Source: Blasia pusilla (taxonomy: Eukaryota > Marchantiophyta > Marchantiopsida > Blasiales). From it: DNA of 64,000 nt. Position 1 is the first letter of the stretch. Each line of letters begins with the position of its first letter. The notes beneath the pieces are model-generated. The model made no database searches and had not been told where the DNA came from. It saw only the letters and a program-made list of their open reading frames with translations. Shown here piece after piece: positions 32,642-46,175 of this stretch. The translations under genes and the position numbers were made by a program. The DNA lies in contig CM114271.1 in NCBI GenBank assembly GCA_050084515.1, positions 67,084,001-67,148,000 of the forward strand, given 5' to 3'.

Positions 32642-35600
32642 TCTCTTCGATTATCGTCGACGTCGGCCGTCGACTTGTGATAGAGAGCGTGGCCTCTTGA
32701 GATTGAATTGCACGAGCTTGTGCTCTATAATTTTAATGCGTAGTTGCTGCCACTGATCGACATCGAGGACATGGCTGAAGAGTAGGGGGGGACGCAGCGG
32801 CGGTTTTCTGCCCTTACCAGTGGACGTTGCGGAATATCCCTCTGGGTTGGTTCATTCGAGTCATAGGAAAGGTCGACTGCATGGTATGAAACGTAGAGTT
32901 TGTCCTAGATTCAGAGGTAGTGTAAAAGTCACGTCGGTTCTGGTTGGCATTTTACAAAGGAGAGCATTGATCTTATTACCTTGGCTGGGTCGTTTGTTGC
33001 CTGTGCAGACTCCGAAATCTGGTGGTGATTTTCCCAAAGAACCTCTGCAAAAGGCGCTCCAGAATTTGACTCTTCCCGACTGTTCTCTGTGAAAGCGGCA
33101 CCCCGCATCGCACAAGGGAGTAATCCGTGTGAATGAAGATGGAGATGAAGACTTTATACGATTTTCTCATCGAATGTCTTTCGTCTGAAATTTACAAGTG
33201 CTCATAGTCGAAGGAGTTCAGATTGAACCTTCATCGCAGATGGCAGGCCTGTGTCCAATGAAGATCAAGTAGTTTTAGATAGTTGTAAAAATGTGACTTG
33301 AGTCTTCTCTCATACAACGAATCTGCGGAATATCTCAGGGATGTAGAGGGAAATCCAGCAGAAAGTTGAGGTTACCATTCACTAGTAGCACGCCCCAATG
33401 TTCTACTTTCTGAACTCTTCATTTGCGGCGTCTCAGATAATCTCAATGTATTTTTTCTGGTGCAAATGAAGATTGCTAAACGGACTACGATTTTCAACAT
33501 TGCATACAGTGGCTTTTTATGAACGGGTATAATTCTCCTCGGGTTGAGTATATTGCCTACGCATTTGCCGCACTAACTCTCCGTTCCAGGGTAAAAGTGA
33601 ATTATCGTTGAGCGTACAATCAATCTCAATCGGATTCCGCCTCTGCGTTCTCTTTAAGCTTTCATTTGTACTCTCAATGGACACGCTATCATTTAGAGTC
33701 CCTCTGATGAAAGAATTGGGTAGATAAATTTCGAGGTCGAAGGCCCTGGAACAAATTCAAGGAACTCTCGCCACAACGAGTGCTGCTGTCGAGGGTGGCT
33801 ACACATTTCTCGCATAAATTATGCTCCTCAGAACACAGCGGTGTGTCCAGAGGTAGTCCAACAACCAAATTATTTGGAGCAGGTTATATTTAAGCGTACG
33901 AGGTTCGGGAATAACCGAACTTCTTTGTAAGGCTTATCGACTTATTTGATAACTACCGACAAAGGTTTTCAAGAACTACGGAAAACGGTCTGAGCGATAC
34001 GGGCAAGAAACTTGAGTGCTTCGTATGCTATTTTTTTTTTAAAGTAATCGATGTAATCGGTTAAGAAGCGGCCATATACTTCCCAGTCGGCAGAATACTT
34101 ATCCCTGTCTAAAAGCTTCCGACTCCTGGGGTAACTGTGAGTCTATGGCTCCAAATAGCATAGTAATCATCAAGTCCGCATGCTTGTAGCTGACACCTGG
34201 TGGTAGGGTAGTCTGAATTCACTATATGTGTGAGGGATACGGTACTATGAACAGTAACCTGGTGATGATAGGGTTTCACCGTGGGACGCTGTGAGTCGGA
34301 CCGAGTTCTTCTCTGTATGATAACCCTCTCCACACAAAGCTTCTTCCCTGGACGTGGACCCTACACTAACGACAATTCGGAACAAGTTTTGAAAAGATAA
34401 TTCAAAGTTGCATGAACACAGCTCTTCGTCTTGAGAGTCGAGACCGAGTTTCTAGGCGGCGACGATGGAAAAAGTCGCGACAAATAAGGAACGAGTGCAG
34501 GGGATGAAAAGATAATTCCTGTCTTCCAGCAGAAACAATCCCCTCCTCGCCTTCCCAGGTTCCCACCATGAGCGCATGTTTCGAGGTAGTCACGTTTGCG
34601 CACATCGAGGACCGGCTTGATTTCGAAAGCTTCAAAACGCACGCGACCATCTACTGTGTCCCCTATTCTCGACCCGGACCGCCTGCCGAAGACGCCGTTA
34701 AAACTTGTCTTGATGTGGTCAGCGCCAACCCATACGGGGGAGGCTGACGCATAGTCTACGCACTGCTATGTGGATTCGTGGAACCATAAGAAAGAGCACT
34801 ATTTCTCTATGCGCCTCATTGTCTACGCAGTAACTAGTACCGCTTTCATATCCAATCAATGGGGCAAGTGTTATTCCTAATAATTGGACTAGGAAGGAAT
34901 CGGGCCACATTACCAGGTTTGATAGGCTTTTGTCGTAGTCCTTAATGGTGCGAAGTCTCTTGCTTCATCCGTGGTTGAGTGCGATACAGATATAGTTGGT
35001 TGTACGATTGCACGAGGCGTAGGCGGCGGTGGTTGGCAGTAGCGTAGAAGCATTCAGATTTGAGCATTCGTCTTGCTGTATTTCCCTTCTCCGCCGTTGG
35101 CAGGCCGTGGGCGTTACTTTCCAGCTTTTCTTCCCTTCTCTGTGCGTCTTCCTTTCACGATATGATTGAGCATCGATCTTCCCCGATCCGTTTAGGACCT
35201 GATGTCAATGTCAATAATTATATGTCCTACACGAGTTTGATGCTAAGTTACCTCTAAGTTAAAGGACGCAATTCCGACGCATAGCAGGGGCCATTGCGGG
35301 TTTCAAACATAGCATCCAAAATGGCGTAGTACAGTAGAGTTTGCTTGAATTTCGCAGCTATCGAGGTGGACATACGGTACAACGGGACGGATTCGAGGGA
35401 AAATACACGGAAACGAAGAAGGCGGATTAACTTTGAGGGAGTGTCTGTGAGTCTCTGACTATATGATGATCCCAAGGACCCAAGGTTAGGCAATCTCTTT
35501 CTTGTTTTAGTACCGATCACGCCGGTTCACCGACATGAACGCTGTCTGATAATCTAGCAGGCACAAAGAACACACAGAAACTGAACGAAAGAAACATGAA

Positions 35601-38150
35601 TATCGCCAGAAGATAATTGCAGTCGTACTGTACATTGTACACCAAGGAAATCTCAGTTACCTGAAAACCCGCTGATCATGTGCTGGATCCAAAAGCTCCT
35701 CTCCTAGAGTCCTGTTTAGGAAGGTACGAGGAACAAGGGACCATGGTATACAGTACTACGTCTGGATCGTACCTACTTCAAAAGTAGGATGCCAGATACT
35801 GTGCACTCTGGACAGTCCAGTCTGCGCAGTTGATGAGTACCCTAGTTAGTAGGCCACAGAGTATCGAGACTCTGTCAGTCTACTACGTCTGTCTGTGAGG
35901 TTTTTCTCTGCGCGCTCTTTTATGGTATCTCTTCTAGAGAAATACTTTGGAATGAGCAGCCCAACCCATCTATTGTGGCTCATGCTTTATTTAGAGTCTA
36001 GGCTGCCTATTTGAGTCTGAAATGCCTCGAATCCCGACGTCCATGTTTCCCGGTGGCTATTATTATTTTAGTTTGATCTAATTTTCTCGTTATGATTTCA
36101 GGTAAGTTGAGGTGAACTCGTGCTAGAGTCTAGAGGATCTCATTTAAAAATCGAGAAAATTCGTAATGTGCTCAAATGCCCCGAAAAGTAGATTTCTGTT
36201 TCTAAACACAGTACTATGCCTCGATTTCTTCGTCCCCCTCCTAATACGGATGAGAAGTGCGGTCACGGGTCACGGCAGTGTATCAATAAATAACAAAACT
36301 CTGTGGTCCAGTTTCTTGATTTCGCGTCCCAGTTTTTCATTACACCTCAAGGCTATGTCTGTCTCCGACTCTTTCTCTCTCTGTCGTAATGTGTGCTGTC
36401 TGAATTTGTTCAATTACTCGATAATTGACGCGATCTCGCCCCTTATGAAATCCACTGCTATGCATCCCTCTCGGAGTCCGAGCCATTCAAAGTCCTCTCC
36501 AGTCTCCACCGTCCAGCTATACCGCCATCACCTAAAATTCACCGAGCGGCATCCTCCATTGGCCTCAGTTGAGTCGAAACTCTTCAAAAGCGGAAAGAAT
36601 CTGAAACACCTAAGCCGGATTTATTCCATACCTTGTCTTCAGTGATTAATCTCATGTCAGATAGCCAATCACTCCAACCACGAGGCCTGTCCATAAACTC
36701 TTCCGAGGTTTCCTTCCCTTTATTCCGCTTGCCTCTTCTTCTGCTTGTACTGTGTCCGACTACAAACCGTCGATCATTGGTCCCCTCAGTATGATCATCA
36801 AGCACTCAATCAATGTTTCATTATTTCCCCGTTGATTCTCCATGCCATCTCTGCAACTCTTCTCGATCAGCGCTCTATGCTCTCCTTAATCATTATCATA
36901 ATCGCCGCACTCAATTACTCGTAATCGGTCGTGAATCTCTGTACTCTCTGCCTTCATCTCCGACCTCCCCCCGTCCTCTCGCTCCCTCTCCGGCCGCCAT
37001 AGCCCGAACGCTCGTCGCTCCTTACAATGACGTCCCGCTCCCGCCGCTCGTTAACAGAACACCCGCCATTCCTCCGGATCTGAGCCCACACACCGTCGAT
37101 GAGATTTGACGGCTAAGATGTACTTCCTACGCCGTCTTTCTCCCCATTATATACGGTGACGTATATGTACTTGCCACTGACCTAATACGCGTAAGGAAGT
37201 GGAGAAAATAGTAATTACAATAAATCTGCGAAATAGGGCTCCATTAATTCCTATTGCACACGAAAAATTAAAAGGAGTCTTCGCCTCTTAGTGGAAACTA
37301 TTTATTTTTCCCCCTCTTTTGTACTTCCGATGGGTTTTCCATCACTCGTTTTTATCGAAGTGCATCTTTGTTAGTGGAAACTAACTGGCCTTGTAACAGG
37401 GATTCGAACCGAAAAATAAAATAAGAAGACTCCTACGAAGCTATAGTTTTTATGGAGGATAAGATAACGTATAATATTGGAATGATGGCAGACATTATTA
37501 AGAGATTAATTATTAGAGGGAGAGTAAAAGTTGTGTGTATCCCCATCATAAGATTAAAAAAAACGAAACGGTTTCGCCCTATTCATAAAACGGTAAACTG
37601 CTATGCTGCTCTTTGTCGCATCATTAATTTTAGAAGCGTGTGTGAGAGTCCTTTGTATGCTTTTGGGAAAATAAAAGGAGGAAATACTCAAATGGTCATA
37701 ATTGTACGCTACGGTAGATTATTGGTATGCGTTGTACCATTCTTACTACTTTTATAAAAAAAATCTTTTATAAATTTCATTTTATATTTCGTGGGGAAAA
37801 TTATCGCTAGTCTACTCCCTTGACCTTATCTTCGTAGGGATGTTTGTTTTGTTTGGGATAGTTCGATCGATATATTTGTTAGAAATATTAAAATCTTGGA
37901 AGAGGGGATTTGTTTGGTGTTGAGGTAACAATTATTTTACTTTTTCTCTTGGAATGGTTTTGTACTCTTTCAATCTTACTCCATGATTACATACAAGTGA
38001 TCTTCTTATTAAGGGAAAAGACATTCTTGATACTTGCATTGGAAAAATACTCGGACTTATTCATCCTCGGGTTTTCTAATTCAAGGTTGAATTAGTTAAC
38101 TCTGATCCCTCTTAGAAATTCCTCTACGGAATAGGAATAAAGATATTATG
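32642..38150. other. intergenic DNA between the bHLH gene and the repeat region
   Basis: The first few hundred bases are presumably the bHLH 3' UTR. Open frames up to about 160 codons occur (36166-36645, for example) but show no domain, and typical splice-linked exons could not be assembled. The composition is mixed, less AT-rich than 39-53 kb. A 27-nt word shared with 27961 lies at 37338. Confidence 0.4.
37338..37364 (+). repeat. 27-nt word shared with 27961-27987
   Basis: Both places read TCCATCACTCG followed by the same 16 bases, with CTTT conserved one base further on. The flanks are unrelated. Confidence 0.8.
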
Positions 38151-38155
38151 TTCTC

Positions 38156-38222
38156 CTAGCTAGTGTGTAGGATGGGTAACCGCTCCCCCTACGAAACAAC
38201 AAGTCGCGTGTTCGAATACGCC
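38156..38222 (+). other. tRNA-like sequence, possibly a SINE head or tRNA relic
   Basis: An A-box-like stretch (TAGCTAGTGTGTAGG) is followed about 35 bp on by GTGTTCGAATACG, close to the B-box consensus GGTTCGAATCC. No full cloverleaf could be drawn, so a functional tRNA is unlikely. Confidence 0.35.
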
Positions 38223-38635
38223 CTAGGTATTCAGTTTTGCCTAAGTGCCCCTCCCCGCTTAACTCGATTCTCACTTAACCCGAAGATGATTAGGCACGAG
38301 GGAAACAATGTTCTCGCGTATGTCATGGAGGGATGAGTGCCCAAGGGAAAGAAGTCCTTCAAGGTTATGATGATATGAAAAGATAGGGATGGAGGAGCAA
38401 AGGGAAGGAAGGATTCCAAGGGGATTTTTTTATTTTTTTTAGATTGAGATTTTCCCTTATTCTGCGGTTTGACGGTTTCCCTCTTCTCATACTCACTTGC
38501 TTTTGTCACATCTTTTTTAGTGGAACTGAGAGCATCCGTAGAACGCTTCGGAGGAGACAAGAGGGCGAGCCCAATAGGTCAAAGAAGATTTACTAAGTAG
38601 TAGTGTAGCTTGCAAGTGCAATTTTCCTTCTCCCT

Positions 38636-38800
38636 ATTTGAGGAACTTACTATTATGAGTGAGTTGATTTTTATTTGTAGAAATTAAATTGATCCTTAAC
38701 CCTTATTATAGATTTGAGGTCAAGGAGATAACTTACAGACATCACTCACCAAGACGAGGGGTTGGGATAGAAAAGGGTCTACATCAAGTAGAGAGAGTTT
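38636..38800 (+). repeat. diverged LTR-Y fragment, forward
   Basis: The block starts TTGAGGAACTTACTATT as at about 6513 in the 5' LTR of element A. It then shows the same order of blocks (TTGACC/TTAACC, GAGGTCAAGGA, GAGAG..TTGG). It runs straight into a CT/TA microsatellite at the position of the LTR TATA box. Confidence 0.6.
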
Positions 38801-38808
38801 GGAAGCTT

Positions 38809-38908
<100 letters not shown>

Positions 38909-38965
38909 TCAATCATGGATCTATATATCTAATTTAAATCATGGATATCATTTTGTTTATCTGTT

Positions 38966-39165
38966 AGATCCATTCTCGCTTCCCAAGCTCTCTCCCTGGT
39001 GATATTTGCACAAAATTTGCCTTCTTGACCCTAAATTATGACAGTGAATTAAGATGCATTTTCCTTAAATGTAAAATTAACTCTATCCAAATATTGCAAG
39101 TAACCAAAACTGAAAAGTTCCTCAATATAGCTTTTAATGAGCCCAAAACTAGGGATAATCTGCAA
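38966..39165 (-). repeat. diverged LTR-Y fragment, reversed
   Basis: Blocks CCCAAGCTCTCTCCCTGGTG and GTTCCTCAATATAGCT, with CTTCTTGACC between, match the reverse complement of the element A LTR (compare 12110-12280). Together with 38636-38800 it forms an inverted LTR pair around the microsatellite. Confidence 0.6.
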
Positions 39166-39949
39166 ACTTAGATCATCCTTGATCTCCCCACATGCGCCAT
39201 ATGGATTGTCACCATAAGACATAAAATTATTTTTAAAAAATATTTCCAATTTTGGGGCATTTTCCAAAAAAAATTCTAGGTTACACATAGAAATCATACA
39301 AAGGTGGTCACCACCTTATTATCAAGGTTTAGCAAAATATTCAAGATTCGATAACCAATATGGAATTTTTGAGAAAATTTATGGAACATTTTGGTTTTTT
39401 ATTTTCACATAGGTAAAAAAATTTCATGTCAATGATGGGATGTTTGACAAAAAAATTGGGATTTAATATTCAAGAATTTTTTGGAAAAAAATCTTGAATA
39501 TTCAGGTTATGCAAAACCTTGCTTAAGATTAAGCACAACTTAACATAATTTTAGAGATGTTTGTCCATGCCTTCGCGAAGTTGGCTCATCCCTTAACCAT
39601 TTTTTTAGGAAATAAGTGTAAATGGAAGTAGGAAATTATAGAGGGAATGCCATTTCAAGGATCAAATGAGGTTTGCTATACAAGCCTATTTTAAATTTGT
39701 ATAATCCAAGAAAACCTATAATTTTTTCAACAAATATATCATATTCAATTGTGTGAGGTGTCTTACAACAAGAATCAAAAGATAGTTGGTACGTAGTTTC
39801 TTTCTTGTCTAAGAAGCTACTACCAAGAGAGTAAAATTATCACATTATAAATCAAATATACACAACTTGCAATTGTAGTAGCCACAAAGCATTAACATCA
39901 TTAATGTTGTCTATGAGATAAAGCTTTCAATTTGAAGACTAACAATAAA
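39166..39949. other. AT-rich intergenic DNA
   Basis: No gene or repeat recognised. Confidence 0.5.
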
Positions 39950-40240
39950 CAAGGTTGCAAATGGAAAAAATCCATCTCAGTGGATTTATGTCCGTCTTAC
40001 AAAAGGATTTTTTCTGTATGGGCCCCATCTCCCCATTCTTTCTCATCTTCCCCACTTGCCTTCGTGATCTGCACTTTCTCGTTTCTTCCTCCTCACACCT
40101 CTACTCACTTCCCCCTTATTGCCCCACCCATCCTTGTCTTGCCTTCCACCATGAATTATAAGTGTGGACGCCACCTTTTGCAATCCATGTCAATCCATGT
40201 CTGTCTTAGGGGCAAACTTATCCATTTTTGTACAACCATG
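39950..40240 (+). mobile_element. hAT-type MITE copy
   Basis: Starts CAAGGTTGCA, ends TACAACCATG, flanked by ACAATAAA (39942-39949) and ATAATAAA (40241-40248), 7 of 8 identical. The inside has GGGCCCCATCT and the pyrimidine-rich middle as in other copies. Confidence 0.8.
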
Positions 40241-40248
40241 ATAATAAA

Positions 40249-43200
40249 ATATTTGTTTATATATATAGGCAATAAAAGATTTGTCAAAACCTTAAATTTG
40301 TTGAAAAAAATGACGATAAACTTTCAAGAAGACCATTGTGCATGTAGAAGGAAAATGCCAAATTATAACTGCTTTGACTTGTACGCCAATGCTCGATGAA
40401 ATAACAAATATCAAGATATCTTTAAAATTTTGATGGGAATAGTTGCTATGAGGATTTGAACAAGATAAGGAGATTTTGATTTCTTACAGGGAAAAAGTGA
40501 AAAAATATATATGATATAGTCTTAACATAAGGTAAATTATATATTCCAAATATCATGAAACTACATAGTGAAGTATTGTATGAGATTCACAATTCACAAT
40601 ATATCTATAGTATGCCTTATTGGAATTGAGAATAATTTGGAAATTTCCCATAATATATATTATTGGCTTGAGATACAAAAGGATGTAAAGCCTTATAATT
40701 TTAGGTTTTTAAAGTCGCAACAAAATAAGCCAAACGTTTTGAAGGATGGTTTTTTGCAACCCTACCAATATTGAATCAAAGTTTGGAACATTTAAGCATG
40801 GACATCATTAAAAAAAACTACCATGAATCTCTAATACAATTATGATCTTATCAAAAATTTAAATAAGATGATTAATATTGAAAACACTGAGAAGAGAGTC
40901 ACAAGAGCCAAGGCGGGGGAAGAATTAGCAAGGGTAGGAAATAAGAATTCCCTTCTATTGGACCTTGAGAACCCCAACAACCATTTCCCTCCCTCCCTCT
41001 TCTCCTCCTTTATTATAGAGGGTTCTCTATAATTCAAATAATGTGGAAACCATCATATTTCGTAATTATACATGGAGAATTTCATTCATCCTCATTTCAT
41101 TCCCTACTAGGGAGAATGTCTTTGCAATGGACTAGCATGATAGAATTATGTTAATATGTGATAACCTTTTAGTGTGATAGATACTTCTTTATTTTTAGAA
41201 CAATCCACCACTTTCTATTGTAAACAAATAAAATCATTTAAGAAAATGTATGAAACTTTGCAAAAAGGAAATCTAGTTCTCGCCTTGTTATATAATCAAT
41301 GGAGCTTAATTCGATAAATTTTTTATGATATTATTCCCATACTAAGTAACCTACTTTTTTGCCAATTTAAAATAGATGAGACTCCTAAATTTTATATTTA
41401 TACGTAACCAATCTTACTTAATGATTCAATTTCTTTTCTATAAGAGGTAATATAATACCTTAGATTTACTTTTGAAAAAAACTCCATTTCTTTTAGAATT
41501 TTTTTTTCTCAAGTACTAACCTTGCTTCCTCAATTAATATTAGTGCTAAGAGGTTGCATGATGCATATGGCATTCATCCTATAGTTATGGTAGAAATGAA
41601 TCGAATGGATATATGAGTGTGAAAAAAGAAAGAAATATGAATGTTTTGATTTCATCCAATAAACTATTAAGTACTAGTTTACTCAATAGGGTCCCCTTCT
41701 TTACTTGAATATGCATCACTTCCAATCGTAACCGCAACATGGATTAAAGTTCTAGATAAAAACCTCTCCATGCTCCCCCCATAATACAATGGAAGAGATG
41801 TTTGTTGCTTTTTATAGAGTTAGGAGTATTTTTTAAGGAATTAAAATTTTTATTATTCTAAAAATAGAGAACTATCCACTCATTTTTTTAAGGTGTTAAT
41901 GGTAAGCAAGTCTTAGAGTATTGAATTAAAAAACCAGTAGTACTAATAAATTTAGACATGAAGAAGGATGAGTTTAACTTAGCAAATATATGTAGCATTA
42001 GTAATTGCAATTTTAGCAATAGTGAAAGAGAGACCAAATAGTTGCATTCAATATCTTGTTGAATTCTTCTCTAAACCTTTCATTTCCATGGCTACCTTAA
42101 TAGTTTCTTTGAGACCTTAACCTAATGTTGTATGGAAATGGACTAATCCATTGTAAGGATGGACTAAGATAGATAAGTTGAAAAAGAGTGAGTAGGATTC
42201 GATATAAATGACATCACTTCATGTATATGACTCTACGAATGAGAATATAATGATAATGATGATGATCATACCATTAAGGAAACCATATTTAAATATGAAA
42301 AGCATGACTTAAAGGAGGATATGATAAATCTCTTTACATAGATCTATATTTCAATTGAAGGAAAAGCAATTTCCTGGTTTTCTTATTATGGAAAACATGT
42401 AAGAAAATTGATGTTTTTATCTCAAAAAGGAGTAAGGAGAGGTCTCCTTATCTTCTTCATTATTTATTTTGTAACGAAATCAATGATTTTTTTTAAGAAT
42501 AAAGAGGTGTGCACTTTTCTCATAAGTTATGCAATGGAGTAACATTAATTGGCACATCTTAAATTCTTAGTATGGTAGATTTCTATACTTTTTAATCTAA
42601 AAAATGGTGAGTTTCTTTAAGAACTATTCTAAAAATCTTAGAAATCTCTAAAAAAATTGATAAACTTCATCATTGCATTTTTAATATATTCTTTCCATCT
42701 TAATTAAGTAAACTCCCTTTTTCAATCACATGCTCGCAGACCTAGCAGTTCCAATTGTTCAACAGACCTCGCATGAGTTCCTAATCAAAACCCAAGAAAT
42801 GAGTTGCGGGTTGGAATCTAAGGTGGTCTCTAGAATACACTCCCTTGAACTTGGCTTGGAGTTCACACCCTAACACCAACCTCTCAATCCATTCCGTGCT
42901 CTTGGTTAACCATGTAGCTCCCCAAAATAGAATTCAGATGCCAAGCACCCTCCAAGACCCTCCCCCTTATATAGTTCTTTGATCTCCCCCTACCTTTAGA
43001 AAAGTCCTTTTGGGCTGATCCTTTTGATCCTCAATCCGACTATCCTTTTGAAAATTTTGGGGCAATTTCTCAACCTTTGCTTATGCGTTTGTTTGGATCT
43101 TTGGTGCATTGGAGTTGGCTCTGCATTCGCTTTCCAATGCTGCCTTATTTGTCCCAAACTCATCTTGGGTCTGGTTTTTATGACCTAAAATACAGTAAAA

Positions 43201-45330
43201 CTCCAAACGCCAGTCCTATTCCAATTTCGATTCTCATCCTCTTTGGCAACCACTCTTCTTAGACTCGACTCTTCTCAAGTCTTAGTTCACGTTTGGTCTA
43301 GGTTTCCTGAGTCGCAACCATTATAAACACTACTATAAGAGTGAATCCAAACACTACTACCGTAACTCATACCAAACCTTTGAAGAAGAGTTCCCTATGC
43401 ACAACATTAAAAAGAAGGCTTTTGGGAACCATCTCCTCATCTCGTATACCCTTAGACAGAGCTAAAAGAGAACCCTCCCTTTCCAAATATAATCCTTGCT
43501 AATAACTTGCGCACATATATACGAAGTACCTATTCGTCAAGCCAACAAATTATCCGACCCAAAGTAGAAAACTATGGAAGTTAGTAATTTTCTTGAATCG
43601 AGAGTAACTATGTTGACAATCCATCTCATTTGACCACTCAAGACAAAAATACAACCAAAAGACTTGATAATACCTACCTTGTTAATGAGGTAGAATTCGA
43701 ATGGTTAACCTGAACTCATCCCTCCCAAGAGATTCAACACTCTCACATAATGCTTTAGATACTACCACACAATCAATGTGGTATACAAGGACACTAATAT
43801 TATCAGTCTAAGAGCATTCGTGTACCATGAAAAAATTCATAAATTTTCTCCTTATGCTCTAACAAAGTTTTAGGATTTGAAGATAGGTATGGATCATGTT
43901 GATTTTATTTTCAAACATAATAGCCTTCTAAATTCACTTTTAGAAATATCAACTCTACATCATTGGATAGCCTTGAAAGTTTGAGCAATGGAAGAATATT
44001 AGACAACTTATGTCATTTAATTGGAATCTTAAAATCAAAAATATAATTCAATGCCCAAAATTATTATTACCAATTTTACTTTTAATTGGGGACATATTAT
44101 AACTTTGAAATATTAAAATAAAAAACCATATTCATCCCATGCCTATATATGGCCTAGGTGAAAAGTTTTGATATTTTTTTGGCTAAATAGTGATGTTGTT
44201 ATATGTAGAAGAAAAAAATTCATAATATAAAATGATCAAGGCTCAACATGTAACTCGACATCATGATATTATATTAGTTTTTGGTTTCGGCTTTGTTTCT
44301 AACTTAATCGTTTGGTGATTCTAAACTTTGGAGGATTGGAGAAAAACTTAGTTGGAAGCTTTTAAATGATTTAGATTCTTTTGGAAAAGGGAATTAAAAT
44401 AAAAATGAGAGCCAAAATTCTAAGTTTGGTTTTTTTCATTTCATATACCAAATGGAATGACACAAAAAAATATTCATGGGTATATGGGCTATCACAAAGT
44501 TATAAGACTAGAATATGGCCATGAGTTATATTGTTATATATCTTTTGATAGAGTCGATACACATGTTTGTATAATCTTATTCCAAAAAATATAAGTTTTC
44601 ACTGTTGGATGACCCGATAAATTTCAAAAAAGAGGACGAAGTAAATCTTAATATTCTATAACTATTTCGATCATTTTATCGGAATTCAAAGATTCAATTA
44701 TAATTAATTTAATCTCAATTATAAATTTTTTTATACTCCACTTAAAGAATTTTTTGGATCTTAACTAAGATAAGCAAATTCGTCACTTTCATCACATGGT
44801 CATACACTCCATGGAAAAATTTCACGAATTCTAGATGAGTTTTAGTGATATTATATTTACAAAATATTAGCTTCATAATAACAAAAGAATCAAGCCTGTA
44901 ACTCTAAATTGAGGCGTAAAATGATTTCTTGTTTAAGGTTGATATAAGGAAATCCTAGCTGTTGGATGGGCTAAAATTTTGGAATAAGAATTTTTTTTAT
45001 GAACGCTTTAATGGTTAGCCTCAATTAGGCAAGTATGACTACACCAACCAAACAAGTCATAAGTTTTAACTACTATATGACTAAGATATATGTGTTAGTA
45101 TTTGTGTCGCAACTTAATGACTATAATAGATTCCTTCAGTTTAAAAAAAGGACTAAACCACTATAGTTAGTTTTTTTCCTATAATCATTCATTTCCTAGT
45201 CATAAAATATTTTTTTCTTCTAATGACATGAAAAAATCTTACTTGCTATGGATATTGGACTACTCATGCATAGGCACTTCTTGACTGGTGTGATATCATG
45301 CTATCCTCCATGTATGCTTTGCTATGCCAT
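40249..45330. other. AT-rich intergenic DNA with LTR-like relics
   Basis: No gene recognised over about 5 kb; the sequence is strongly AT-rich. About 43380-43780 resembles 49450-49800 (see that entry). The stretch 42720-43330 is less AT-rich and could be part of the same relic. Confidence 0.45.
43380..43780. repeat. LTR-like relic, left member
   Basis: Shares with 49450-49800 an ordered series of blocks: GGCTTTTGGGAACCATCTCC against GGCTCTTGGGAGCCATCTTC, then a CCAAAAGAGAAC-like block, then TAGAAAA(C/A)TATGGAA-like and CCACTCAAGACAAA-like blocks. Same orientation. No coding sequence between the two is recognisable, so the element type is unproven. Confidence 0.45.
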
Positions 45331-45379
45331 GGACTCTTCTCTCAAGGCTCATAAGCTAGGGAGTAAGATGACAACTAGA

Positions 45380-46175
45380 CGAATATCTCACAAGACTTGC
45401 AAGCTTTACAAGGACCTCGCAATGCTTATAAGCAAGAATGAAGACAATTACTCGAGAGCACAAATAAAGTTTTGCAAGCTCAAAAAAGTTCAAAAGGACC
45501 TCATAATCCTTGTGAATCTATAATGAAAGCAATTACCTTTTGACACTTGCAAGGTGAACGAGTGAAGACCACCACCTTGTGACGCTTGTAAGTGGCAAAT
45601 GAAGATCACATCTTAGCGATGCTTGCAAGCTAAAAAGAAGAATAACAACATTGAGACGCTCATAAGAAAGAAAGAAATACTATATTCTTTTCACACTTGG
45701 AAGTTGGAAATTAGAACCACATCCTCAAGACACTTACAAGCTAGGAAGCCTTGCAGTCAGGGTTGCACACAGACATGTCCATGTCTGTGGACTTATGTTT
45801 GTCCTATGGACAGACATGTCTGGGTGGGCCCAGGTATTTGCAGCTTGCATCCCAGTCCGCCCAGAGCCTGCCGCGCAAATATGGGCTGAAAAAGCTTGCA
45901 CCCATTGCGTAGCCCGTAGGGCGGGCTTGGCGCCCATTGGACGGGATCACGCCCGCGCAAGGCTTGTATGGCGGGCTGGCTGCCCGCCGCCCACGTAGAG
46001 CCCGTCCAAAGCCCTCCCGCACACCGCCCAACAGATGCGGAATAATTCAGCCCAGATTTGCACGGCGGGCTCTACGTGGGCTTTGGTGCGGGCTGAGCAT
46101 GTCCGTGGACATGTCATGACTTTTCTATTTCCGTGCAACCTTGCTTGCGGTGCTTGTGAGTTGGGAACTTAGCCT
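45380..46175. repeat. degenerate ~37-bp minisatellite, split by a MITE
   Basis: The unit contains GAC(A/G)CTTGCAAGCT and a following GAAGA-rich part. Starts recur near 45541, 45580, 45617, 45653, 45691 and 45727 (spacing 36-39). One more unit (TTGCGGTGCTTGTGAGTTGG) follows the MITE that ends at 46143. More degenerate units reach back to about 45380. Confidence 0.6.
45758..46143 (+). mobile_element. hAT-type MITE with GC-rich core, inside the minisatellite
   Basis: Starts CAGGGTTGCA, ends TGCAACCTTG, flanked by CTTGCAGT (45750-45757) and CTTGCGGT (46144-46151), 7 of 8 identical. At 386 bp it is longer than other copies. The extra length is a GC-rich middle of GCCCGC/GGCGGGCT words, related to 2940-3090. 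Confidence 0.8.

Noticed and set aside
37396-37425. GGGATTCGAACC, the reverse complement of a tRNA T-loop
   Set aside because: No D-arm, anticodon arm or acceptor stem could be fitted around it on the - strand.
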